Positions 46,701-55,153 of a DNA stretch of 64,000 nucleotides are shown piece after piece (position 1 is the first letter of the stretch; every line of letters starts with the position of its first letter). The DNA comes from Halichondria panicea (taxonomy: Eukaryota; Porifera; Demospongiae; Suberitida; Halichondriidae). The DNA is taken from positions 4,390,646-4,454,645 of the forward strand of contig NC_087391.1 in assembly GCF_963675165.1 (NCBI RefSeq). The letters are read 5' to 3'. A program made the translations under genes and the position numbers. Below the pieces are notes generated by a model. It had not been told where the DNA came from, searched no databases, and was given only the letters and a program-made list of their open reading frames with translations.

Positions 46701-49605
46701 ATGGCTCGATGCATTAGAGATATCATACATCTTAAACTTAGGCTTGCTCACCGTGACAACCTATCATCTAAAACTCACGTACCAGCCAAACGAAAGAATG
46801 ATTAGGAAGCACGTGATTGGATACATTTCTATAACCGTTTCCCTCATAACATTTATCGGTGTTGTCACAAAGCAGTGTTACACTCGACTAATGAAGACAC
46901 AGCAGTTCATGAAAGCAAAGGACAAGCTCATAAGGAAGAGGAGCATGGACACAGAGCTAACAGATTTTGACAAGCCCAAGCAAAACAATTCGAGGAAGGT
47001 GAGTGTAGTGACCTCAACAGAAATGGTGTTCACAGACGATAATTTACTGATGGAACTACGAGAACCGATGTTGGACTACATCTCCTGATTTAAACTAACT
47101 GAGCCGATTAAACTTTGAAATTATCAGTGAAAGTATTTATGCATGTATTTAAACACAATTCATACTAGTAGTACACATGTAATCACGCATTCATACAGTG
47201 TAACCTGTCTATTGTGGTCACCCTATATAAACATTGAATTTACTCTTATAAGCATACTCTCTGTATATTAAGCTACATGTACGTGTCAATAATAACATTT
47301 ACGGAATCTCTTAATTGAATACAGTTTCACACAATTACTCAGTTGTCTAAAGACACACAAAGAATTAAACTATCACACGACCTGATGTCAAACTATCACA
47401 CAAAGTAGAGAAATGGTTATGAGATAAGCAGGTCATTGACTCACCATTGGTCTAGAGTCCAGCCACCCCACATGCACAACGTCCCCCACAATGTTATGAG
47501 ATAAGTAGTCATTGGCTCACCATTGGTCTAGAGTCCAGCCACCCCACATGCACAACGTCCCCTACAGAGCTACTCTCCACCTTGTTGGCACACACCCAGC
47601 TGTTGATGCAGTTGCTCTGGAGATAGAGAAAGAGGAGATACAATTAAACCTGTTTCGTATTCTGGGGTCATGCAGAGAAAGTTTGGGTAGCATAAAACGG
47701 CTCAATACGTAATACGATAAGTTAATACTATCAAAGTCAGCTCAAGAGGAGAGACCAGGGCAAACAACGCTGTGTGAACTGGTATACAGGAAAGAAGCAC
47801 ATTTACAGTGCATTGTATGAGCGCCCACACTTCTAAAATGGTACTCCAGAATGAGCATAAAATAATGATTCTAGATTGTGCATATCTACTTAATACTTCC
47901 GCTCCATAAGAGTTACAGAAATTTCTTAAATACTTTGTAATTTAAAAGCTCAGAAAGATAGTTCAATTTAGGAAAATATACCTTCATTCTCCATACTCTG
48001 ATGCTGCCATCTTGACTGAGAGCAAGCAGTCTAGTGCCGTCCGTAGACCAAGACACACTCACCACTACTGTCTTGTAGTCACTGGCAACGCTACAGACGA
48101 AGAACACACAATCGAGGTGGGAAAAAGAAGGACATTATTAGATAGGGCAAAATGAGCCTGTACAGAATGAGATAATACTTCAATATACACCATGGCAATC
48201 GGCAGTGCATATTGAAATATACATGTAGCGAAGCAAGGCTTCACTCGAGATTTTGGCGGTGGACGACGACGGCGGACTAGTGGCTCTGATTTCTCCAGAC
48301 TGAAACAGTTTACTTTAAAGTTGGAGGACTAGACACTTTAGCTCAGTTCTATACCTCGGAGGACATTTTTCAAGCGTTCTGGTCATAAGCTAGATAATAT
48401 AGTTCTGACGATTCATGACATTTCGATCATTACCATAGGTAATGTTGCCGGCTTCCGGTCAGCTAACTCTGACACACCCCAACATCATTGAATGTGATAA
48501 ATACACACTCCTATATTAGTTGGGCGGAGTCCAACCAACGCTGCGCTCTGGGTTGGGTATCAGTACACGTAGCAGTTTTGTTCCACCGGTACTTGAGACA
48601 GAGTATGAATATTGTTTAATTTTAAGTGGCTGACAACCGCATGGCTCAGGGGTGCGATATAAAGAAATCAATTAACTATTTGGATGGCTATTCTAGCTGA
48701 CTGGATCTAGCTATAGTTGTTTTGGAATTCAAGAAAGACCTCAGACTCTTAGAGAAAGTAGAAGAATACTGTAGCCTGTAATATAAGATTTAGTACAGGC
48801 AGAAATAAACTTTTTCATAATAGTTAATTAGACATCTAGCACAAGGAGAGGTACAGCCAGCTATAAGACTACCCCAAGGCTTGAGAAGCTTTTCGAAGAC
48901 CAAAGAAGGCATACATAACACAGGTTTTGTCCAAACTAATGATCTAATCTTATTGCATATTGGTAGCACAACAAAACTTAAACAAAGACAAGTCCTTTTA
49001 ATTAATTAATACATAATTATACTGTTCAAGCTTCATTCATAGATGCTAAGATAGACTATGCTTCTTTTCTAGTAGCCTAGATATCCAGCAGGAGCTGTTT
49101 CTGCATTCTCCAGAGAAATACAGTGTCCCAGCTTGCCTTGTCAGCTAAATTGAGCTGTAAGGTTTCCCACTTGAACGCAGCAATCTGATTGGGCTGCAAA
49201 TTTCTTGCAGTGGGAACAAAACTGCTACATGTACTGATACCCAACCATGAGCGAAGCGTTGGTTGGACTCCGCCCAACTACTCCTATATATCCCTTATCA
49301 ATTATTGTATGTGAGTGTTTGCAGTGTGTACGTGTGTGGCTTACGTATGAAACTCCCAGGGTCTGTTCGGATCAAATACCAGTAGCTGATGAGTGATCGC
49401 TCTGCAAAAAACAAGCAATTTCATATTAAGTATAATTATTTTAAATTAATCTACGTATAATTATATCATGAATATACCCGTCGAAATTCTTGGCCACAAA
49501 TCCCTCCATCTGAGCAGACACACTTAGGGCTATGAGGTTCATCCGTGACCACGATATACAATGCACACTCCCAAGGGGGACACTAGTCCGATAGAGCAGC
49601 TCCAT
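35798..49605 (-). CDS. MED16: Mediator complex subunit 16 (19 exons, complete)
   Basis: Exons are 49605-49478, 49401-49345, 48090-47982, 47616-47521, 42678-42447, 41363-41220, 41130-41065, 40762-40424, 40284-40141, 39990-39877, 39714-39603, 39271-39138, 39034-38951, 38817-38711, 38560-38464, 37772-37689, 37545-37474, 37381-37132 and 35960-35798. All borders are GT/AG and every phase fits. The product is 843 aa, against 877 in human. The N-terminal part holds WD40-like blades (ITHQLLVFDPNRPWEFHT, SWSTDGTRLLALSQDGSIRVW, GTGFISITSHGCVRVDS). The C-terminal half is helical. The end carries a Cys cluster, KLKQCSRCRSW then WRSGWSNSCLCGAPW, matching the conserved MED16 tail. MED16 belongs to the Mediator tail module, which links activators to RNA polymerase II. 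The ATG at 49605 is the first in frame. A large intron (47520-42679) holds an opposite-strand gene. Confidence 0.9.
36466..36949. mobile_element. 484-bp MITE with CGGTGGCCCAGAGAG ends
   Basis: The terminal 25 bases (CGGTGGCCCAGAGAGTTCAC...) match the reverse of the right end, and TA flanks both (36464-36465, 36950-36951). Subterminal copies of a CTAGCGAAGGT/AACCTTCGCTAG motif also pair. It sits in the last MED16 intron, and nothing like it is present in the matching intron of copy 2 (about 50960-51160). Confidence 0.8.
37937..38424 (+). repeat. Dispersed repeat, TGCCTCGGTG family, in a MED16 intron
   Basis: It starts TGCCTCGGTGCGCATGCGC and ends near CACCTCGGCATCAGCACCC, so the two ends are short inverted repeats. 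It has a (GT)n run after the start and a CTTTTCAGAAGAGTGCGTAGC block in the middle. It lies in the intron between exons 38560-38464 and 37772-37689. Confidence 0.7.
40763..40862. repeat. (GT)n microsatellite abutting a MED16 splice acceptor
   Basis: On the coding strand the intron before exon 40762-40424 ends in a long (CA)n with interspersed CCCCC runs, and the acceptor CACACAG|GC is formed by the repeat itself. The frames of 90-140 residues rich in HT/PHTHT here are artefacts of the repeat. Copy 2 has a much shorter run at 53564-53578. Confidence 0.85.
41192..41213. repeat. (GT)n microsatellite after a MED16 donor
   Basis: A short alternating GT run directly downstream (coding-strand sense) of the donor of exon 41363-41220, inside an 89-bp intron. 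Confidence 0.8.
41552..42398. repeat. 41-bp minisatellite, about 21 units, in a MED16 intron
   Basis: The unit holds ACACACTGTAGCCTCAGGTA and TACTGTACATGTACAACACA. By counting ACACACTGT I find 21 units. Three of them (near 41735, 41850 and 42130) lack an 11-base piece and are 30 bp long, and two of these three also carry the TCGCC variant. The first units have TAACC instead of TAGCC. The array occupies most of the intron between exons 42678-42447 and 41363-41220. The duplicated intron in copy 2 has only one partial unit at about 54375-54390. Confidence 0.95.
43217..43222 (+). promoter_or_regulatory. Candidate TATA box of the nested membrane-protein gene
   Basis: CATATAAA lies 57 nt before the ATG. 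The surrounding GAAGCTAC-TGCATATAAA and GTACTGCACACAAAGAG are kept at 55103-55108 before copy 2. The conservation and spacing suggest a core promoter, but transcription start is not known. Confidence 0.4.
43279..47088 (+). CDS. Secreted-repeat multipass membrane protein with Pmp-like repeats, copy 1
   Basis: A single uninterrupted frame of 1269 aa. Residues 1-19 are a signal peptide (MRKLQVILLLTLHISLSTS). The ectodomain to about 860 is Asn/Thr/Ser-rich with many N-glycosylation sites and reads like a right-handed beta-helix. Its second half has the paired F-x-x-N and GGA(I/L) motifs of polymorphic-membrane-protein repeats (FERNRLADIEGGAIY, FIENVARRGGALY, FIGNSATEGGAIF, FENNDSTKGGSI). A Cys-rich juxtamembrane segment (CRNNRSGVLCGGCKES) precedes about nine hydrophobic segments (about 861-1200). 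A basic, Ser/Thr-rich cytoplasmic tail ends the protein. It is probably a cell-surface receptor or adhesion molecule; the function is unknown. It lies entirely within a MED16 intron on the opposite strand, is intronless, and has a close paralogue at 55154. Confidence 0.85.
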   Translation: MRKLQVILLLTLHISLSTSTDQLLCIMPDCNTTTACNTTTACPNMPCSSLNVVHSINSSMTLLFQEGTHVLTKDIILTGLENVSLMAYQGAMVTIQCGPQVRLLFQDMANLTIDGIEFIECGAHNNASGITFSNLTGSIANIRVTNSFSGAVNVSNSSINFINITIDNNRINSTSTTSFSAMKVINSNIEFAGTTLIAGNEILQDNEMELTCGIGTYEYTVITSETFSCINSTVTVTGTLTVSNNTSPSGTMNFENSNFQANGVSNFNHNTVCLHGALSLIQSNATFYGETNFLNNNGSLQYYPGLIPVGAVSLRDSILLMNGSIDFSGNQGDIATIEAYTSSINIHGSLMNSQNYATYSGTMLRANTNMTVSGNITFRDNNQINSLLRAESSNFTSFGDIYFTKNFGYPPCHGLNSFFSFNGVTTFKNNPGVARVFDTTMTFKGNSTFSENNVRDFTVGGAISLIDNSELNLYGFYLFERNRLADIEGGAIYSDNGYITFEGHGRFIENVARRGGALYLRNNQNMQLEAQTILEFIGNSATEGGAIFVYSSVTSIDCIITTDREDDCFVDFNTEEGNQSMTFENNDSTKGGSILHVKFVEEVDLVHQKINSSTLNTFSRLPTNGNSQPLIASDSFQLCFCDNDLNTCNTTERQIVVSRGEKITVRIKAISLIQNKAMHIRSYLQSSADFRHQSLDGDIQHLEEGCTDLEYRVKSTGSEEYITICADISCEEVSDVKLVLHLIFEDCPLGFAMNSNRTECICDQTILMHSTEKCNIDSRTITKTDQNFWIGEQDKDTNKSMIFYKNCPLDYCTAPPVEVHPSLPDTQCRNNRSGVLCGGCKESTSLVLGASKCGECSTNYNIFLIILFAILGILLVAFLFLTQLTVSSGTIHGLILYASIMNANSAIFGLQDVRVITVFLEGLNLNFGIETCFYMGLNQLQYTGWQFVFPIYLWLLVGLVIAVCHFSVRASRFFSNTNPVAVLATVIFLSYTKLLQNVIIILSAAQPDYPANATQPVWIYDGNVVFGQGGHAVLIAVGLFALILLFLPYTFVLLFAKQLEKNRHVSRLLNRLRLTPFIQAYQAPYKSGSRYWVGLCLFLRLVLLVTIGTSGNESISLLATSSVCILIVSIIGISGGIYTKRWLDALEISYILNLGLLTVTTYHLKLTYQPNERMIRKHVIGYISITVSLITFIGVVTKQCYTRLMKTQQFMKAKDKLIRKRSMDTELTDFDKPKQNNSRKVSVVTSTEMVFTDDNLLMELREPMLDYIS
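47415..47564. repeat. Tandem duplication of the 3' part of a MED16 exon and its donor
   Basis: A block of about 75 bp (TTATGAGATAAG to CACAACGTCCCC) is present twice, at 47415-47488 and 47492-47564. The inner copy is the end of exon 47616-47521 with its donor GTGAGCC. The outer copy carries a second donor, GTGAGTC. The equivalent position in copy 2 (59223-59295) has one block only, so the duplication arose in copy 1 or was lost from copy 2. Confidence 0.8.
48518..49279. mobile_element. 762-bp element with AGTTGGGCGGAGTCC inverted ends
   Basis: About 70 bp at the left (AGTTGGGCGGAGTCCAACCA to CAGTTTTGTTCC) is nearly the exact reverse of the right end. The internal GATTGGGCTGCAAATTTCTT block is shared with the element at 28878-30083. 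It lies in the second MED16 intron. Confidence 0.8.
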
Positions 49606-50240
49606 CTTGCAAAGCTAGCTAGATAGTAGTGTTTATTGGGGTCAGAGTTTAACTCAGGGGTTGTAGGTTTGCTGAATCAGCAGTAAATTATTGAATGTTA
49701 CCACACCTTCTCGCCTTTTTTTGTTGCCTCCCGAGAGATCTGGCCTAGGTCTGCATGAGCAAAGCCATCTCTCTCACCAGTTCAAGTGAGGGAAGTATCA
49801 GAAGTAAAAATTGATAGCAGGAAAATTGATTATAGAGTCTACCATTGATCCAAATTGCACATGATTGTGCATTGCAATAGGCCATACCAACTGTTTCTCA
49901 TCAGACTTGAACTAGAAATCGTAAGCGGGAGGGTGCTACAAAAACAAACACAGGCTCGTAACCGGAATTATTATCATGTGATGCAATTGGAGGTTGTAAA
50001 TAATGAAGGTGGCACAGTACATAACCCCACTCCACTAACTTGCCTCTGCAATAACAAAAACTATAGGTGAAAGTTTTTTGAATAATATAGGGAAGGAAAG
50101 TGAGAATAAAAGATTTGGCAAAATTGATTGAATAATTAGCTCAGTTATTGCAGGTGCCCTCGTGCAATTTGCAATATTTGGTATGTTGCACTCGTGCTGG
50201 GCAATAACTAATACATAAAGACAACATTCTACTTGTATGC
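49606..50240. other. 5' flank of MED16 and junction between the duplication copies
   Basis: The right end of copy 1 homology is near 49865: TTGATAGCAGG to GATTGTGCATT is shared with 59699-59762. Copy 2 homology begins at about 50.24 kb. The MED16 promoter should lie within the first few hundred bases. No TATA or other element could be named with confidence. Confidence 0.45.
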
Positions 50241-51609
50241 ATGTACACACTACACTGAAGTACTTTTGCTTTAACAAGCAGCATGCAATGCAACCACACC
50301 TGATCGACAGTGTGTGTCAGAGAGCTAAAGTCGTTGTTGGTATTTTCATCGGAAATTAGCTCATGCATGGAACTATTGATCAGCCTACATGCATAAATCG
50401 ATCTACTACATGTATTGGAATTTTTACAGTGACAATAATTAATTTTATGTTGCGTCACTTTATAAAGTAAATGGATCCACTTTACGAAATTTTGTGTCAT
50501 TCATATAATATGACCTATATATATCTTGGCAGTAAAGATCATCACAACTATAATTGTTAGACTATCCATATGGTTAGACCAACAATAATTGCAAAGGATG
50601 ATGGTATAACTAATTAACAAGCAGATTACAATTATGCAACCATACATTCCAATTTAAGTCTTAGCCCGACAAATAAAAATAAGCCAAGCTAATGGTTTTA
50701 TAAGACATGAAATTCTTATCATGTGCCAAAAAAATCATGAATAATAAAGCAAAAGGGCCTTGTGTAATCCAGCTATAACATGTAGTTAATGTTCGTGAGC
50801 CATTATGCAGTGTCCATGGTACCCCACAGAGACAACTGTTGCTCCATCCGCTTCTCCAGTATACTGGACAGGGTTGGAGGTCAGACCACCCGATGAGAGA
50901 GAGAGAGAGGTCTGGTCACTTTGTAAGCCCTCAGGCGACACTGTTCAACTCCGACACCTGCAAATGTGTATACACTTGTGCTAGGCATAAATTATAACTG
51001 TACACTTTTGAATAACTATAAACAAAGGAACTGAAATGTGCATTATTTCAAGGATAAATACACACACAAGGTGCAATGTACATGCTTGTGCCTGATAATA
51101 TTATTATTTCAAGTCTGGTAATACAAACCGATAATATGCACACACACACCTGCATGCTACACATTGCTTGAGTTTGCATGGTGTTCTGCACTACGGCTTT
51201 GATCAGCCCCCTCCATGTGAACAATGTCCTTTTGGCCCTCCGGGAAGCAATCCCTCCACAGTGGAGAGAGGCCCTTGGGCACCACCAGTGTCAGGGGGGA
51301 GTAGGGATCCAGGGAGCTGTAATGTGATTGGATGCTGGGTCTGATATACGATAGAGTTTTTCCCTTATAAAGGACTTGGGCAGCTCAGCAGTCAGACCAC
51401 TTACGAAACCTGTAGAGATAAACATTAAGGTGTACGCAATCATAATTATAATACAGACAATACATTTAGTATACGGTGGTGTTTACTTGTTGTAAGAAGT
51501 TGTCCTTTACCTTGCAGCTGAGCAATTTTGCTCAGTGAGAGAAGGTTGATTGTAAGATAGTTGGGATGTTGGCGGAGATGTCTAGAGGGAGAGCCACTAT
51601 CAATTGATG

Positions 51610-52290
51610 AATATAATTATGCGCCTCGGTGTGCATGCGAAAGCGAGGTATATGGTCTGTGTGTCTGTGTAGACTGCTACAGCTGCTCAAGGATCAATGA
51701 AGTGCAAGTAAGAGTTTCTATAGGCTTCTAGTCATGTTTTCTTGGATTTTAATTCGTCGATTTGCAAAATAATGCTTGGTTTTCGAGTTATGCCTAGTTT
51801 TTCTTACTTGGAATGTTATTACAGCCTTTTCATAAGAGTGTGTAGCAAAACTTGTCCATGCATGGAGTGTTCCTACTCTACTTAGTAGTTATGCCTCGGT
51901 GTACATAGCGCATGCACAACCGAGATATACGGTAGTGTGTTTGTGTGTCTGTGTGTGTGTGTGTATAGACTGATAATAACAGTACGTTTTGTGCTTTCTA
52001 TTTTTGAACCACACGGCTTGCCATACGGCTTGCCATAAGAACGCTATAGCTATTGGTAGCTGCAAGAGTGAGAAGAGAGCTGCAAGGGTGAGGCAGCCAT
52101 TAATTTTAGCTTTAGACTTTGTACTTTTGGCATCCTTTTTAACATCAATCATGGTCGATCATTTCCCACTCTTGAGTTTTCCCGTGATTTAGACAAATAC
52201 AAATTTATGCAGCAATATTACCTATATTTATGTATCTATTAGCAATAGCTATAGTAGCTATGTAGCTTTGACACATTCACCGAGGCATCA
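51610..52290 (+). repeat. Dispersed repeat, TGCCTCGGTG family, two partly nested copies
   Basis: Starts GCGCCTCGGTGTGCATGCG (about 51620) and again ATGCCTCGGTGTACATAGCG (about 51892), and ends near CACCGAGGCATCAGCACTCG (52279). The ends TGCCTCGGTG and CACCGAGGCA are inverted repeats. The repeat now fills the place of the five MED16 exons missing from copy 2. Confidence 0.7.
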
Positions 52291-55102
52291 GCACTCGCAG
52301 TGCTTTCATTATTATACAGTGGAACCTCCGGACACCATTTGGGAACATAAACATGTGCACGCATACATTTTTAAAGTGGACAAACAACTTTAAGTCTGCA
52401 TCGTAAACACTAAAGCACAAACTAGTCATAATTATTGTTCACTTGTAGTTGTCTAGTAAAATGTACCAGTGCCGGTCAAGGTCAATCACAAGGCATTACA
52501 TGTGTGGAGCTGCTCACACCCGAATAATCCCATCTCCCTCCCCTTGGTCTACATACATATATACTATAGTCTGTCACAACATTAGTCTGACCTGTGCAGG
52601 AGAGCGGAGGTGGAGTAGAACTGCTGTAAGAGACGACTCTGGGATGAGTTGTTGTTGAAGTCACCAGAGAAATGGTCGAACACTTGGTCAACAAATCCGA
52701 CCCCTGATGTGTGTGTACATTGACTAGGGATAAAAGAATGAACTGCACCATAATATAACAAGATGTACACGTAGCTATGAAAACACAACACTTCAATAAG
52801 TAAACATATTTATTGGGTACACAATCTATCACATGTTTGGTGAGGGAGGCCAATATAATTGGTGTACCTTGCTCCTGCTCCAGTTTGCTACAGGTGACGG
52901 CAAGGTCTCAAGGGGTGTGGCCACTGACGAGGGACAGAGATAAGAGATGATTGAGAACAGCGGGGGACCACTGGGACAGAGGAGTCTGACGAGGGAGAGA
53001 TGAGAGGTGCAAAATCATCAATTACAAAAAACCGTATGCCACGTACTAAAGATAAGCTCGATTTGACAAAACCTACATACATGTACTGGTGAACTTGTAC
53101 TACTAAGTTAAGTTTGAGTCCGAGAATGAGCCTGCCAGTGTGATAGAGGAGTACAGTGCTGCCCCGGGCAACAGGTATTCAGGGAGAGCGTCACCAGGCA
53201 ACCATGACTGGAATCTGATTGGTTCAACTTCCTTCGAGCAACTGTAAGCAAAACGATAAGTTGAAAATCGATATGAACGCAACACTATATTAGTTTGTGT
53301 GGAGTTTAGATTAATTATTATTTACTACTGGATAATCCAGCATAACTGGAGCAGAGTACCTGGAGTGTCATCACGTAATCATCTCCAAACACTAGCAACT
53401 CGCTCATTTTGTTCTCAGTGGCAGTCGGATCATGTGACCCGAGACAGAGGGCGGAGCCTATGAGACTGTGTATGGGTGGGCGAAGCTGTAGGATCCGTGA
53501 CGACGAGACTGATAAGACCCTGACCGAGTGATGTCCTTCACAGACCACTTGTACAGACGACTGCCTGTGTGTGTGTGTGAGGAAGGGGGGGGGGTAGAGT
53601 AAAGAAGTTGCAATTAGGTAAATTATGATGTATAAATTTAACCTAGCTCCTCCACAGCCAAGCAATTAAAGGAGAAGAAGTGGGCGTGGGGACGCGGTAT
53701 TATGCAGTTTCTAAGACAAATTTAACTTTCTTGTTAAGCTGATAGCTGCTAGTACAAAGGTATGAGAGTATCACTATGTGAAAATGAATAGCCTATTACA
53801 TGTAGTGTATTAGTCTTCTGTTGGCTCACTGTTGTAACAGAGGTGAACCTCACAGCCGTCAGAGAGGAGCAACATCAGCATACTCGTGATCTGCTCTGCA
53901 TGAGGGAGGGGGGAAACAAAGTGAAATTAGTTACAAAACGTATTGTACACAACGTTTTCTAGGAGTACAAAGAGTACCAGTTGTGTGTGTGTGCTCACCT
54001 GACTGACTGCTCATCTGATGTAGCTCCGTGGCTAGAGAGAGAACTTACTGCCCCCCCCCCAGGCCAATCCCACACTCACTGAGAACACTTTCACCTGACC
54101 ACTCTCGTACCCCACACTACATAGGATCGTACTCGCTGGGGGAGGGAGGCAACAAAGAGTGGGAGTAGATACGAGTGTAGGGACAACAATGCATGTACTG
54201 TACACTATTTGAGCTTGCTACACATTTTGCTTTTGCTTCGTAACACTGTAATTAATGCATTCATTACATAATGCATCTATAGGCCAATGAAAGTAAACAT
54301 ACTTGAACTACGTACTCATTACAAACACAAACACATAGCCTGTGGTGTTTTGGCTAATCTGACCCAATGTATATATACATGTACAACACAGCTAGCCAGC
54401 AACATTCTGTTTTGCGGTTAAAGTGTACACCAACAACACTCACTCTGAGTGACATGCGACCTCGCTATGGTAACAGTGCCGCTGGAGGGCAGCTGTACTT
54501 GTGCCGAGAGCTCTGCCCCACCCCTAGATGTGGAAGACTGGTAGAGTCCACCCTTACACAATTAACCACGACTGGTGGTAGAGATGAAGCTAGTGCCGAG
54601 AAGCATCCTCAGATGAGTCCGACCACTCTGTCTTGGAATGGTGGATCGTCACCTGATGGGGTGGGGGCATTGTCATCTAGTTTGTTAACTGCATCAATAC
54701 AAATTAAGTGTATAGAGCAATAACCAATACAATGTACAAAGTTAAAAACTGCCTGGAAACAGTTTTTTAAGGAAACTGTTTTGAATACATGCAACGTTGC
54801 ATGCATATACCACATAAAAATATGTGCATGACCATATTCATATCACACTTCAGATTCTCAACAATGGCATACCAATCAAACAAATTACACTTGCATGAAA
54901 TTTTAAATGTTCTGACTACAAGATCAACTTGAACCCATTAGGCAACCCATTACAAGTGAAAACAATAAAACTGAAAGTGGTAATGCCCATTAGAATGGTA
55001 AACACATAACAGATGCACTAAACACGTTGCAAGGGCATTGGAGCATAACTATATATGCGAGACTAAAGTGTGCACGCCCTATAAGACTTGAAGCTACCTG
55101 CA

Positions 55103-55108
55103 TATAAA
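55103..55108 (+). promoter_or_regulatory. Candidate TATA box of the second membrane-protein gene
   Basis: CATATAAA 46 nt before the ATG at 55154, at the position equivalent to the one before copy 1. The upstream 250 bp are conserved in patches, with small deletions. Confidence 0.4.
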
Positions 55109-55153
55109 TTGTACTGCACACAAAGAGGAGAAACACTGCTACCATTATTCAAG

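Noticed and set aside
43279-47088. Bacterial (chlamydia-like) origin or contamination because of Pmp repeats
   Set aside because: The gene lies inside a MED16 intron, has a eukaryotic-style signal peptide and multipass membrane region, and base use like its surroundings.
52316-52345. CAGTGGAACCTCCGGACACC, looking like one end of a pogo-type MITE
   Set aside because: No matching inverted end or second TA was found nearby. At most it is a truncated end.
55088-55153. N-terminal extension of the second membrane-protein gene starting at TTG 55088
   Set aside because: The extension would precede the signal peptide, begins at a non-ATG codon, includes the TATA-like sequence and has no counterpart in copy 1. 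The ATG at 55154 is the start.
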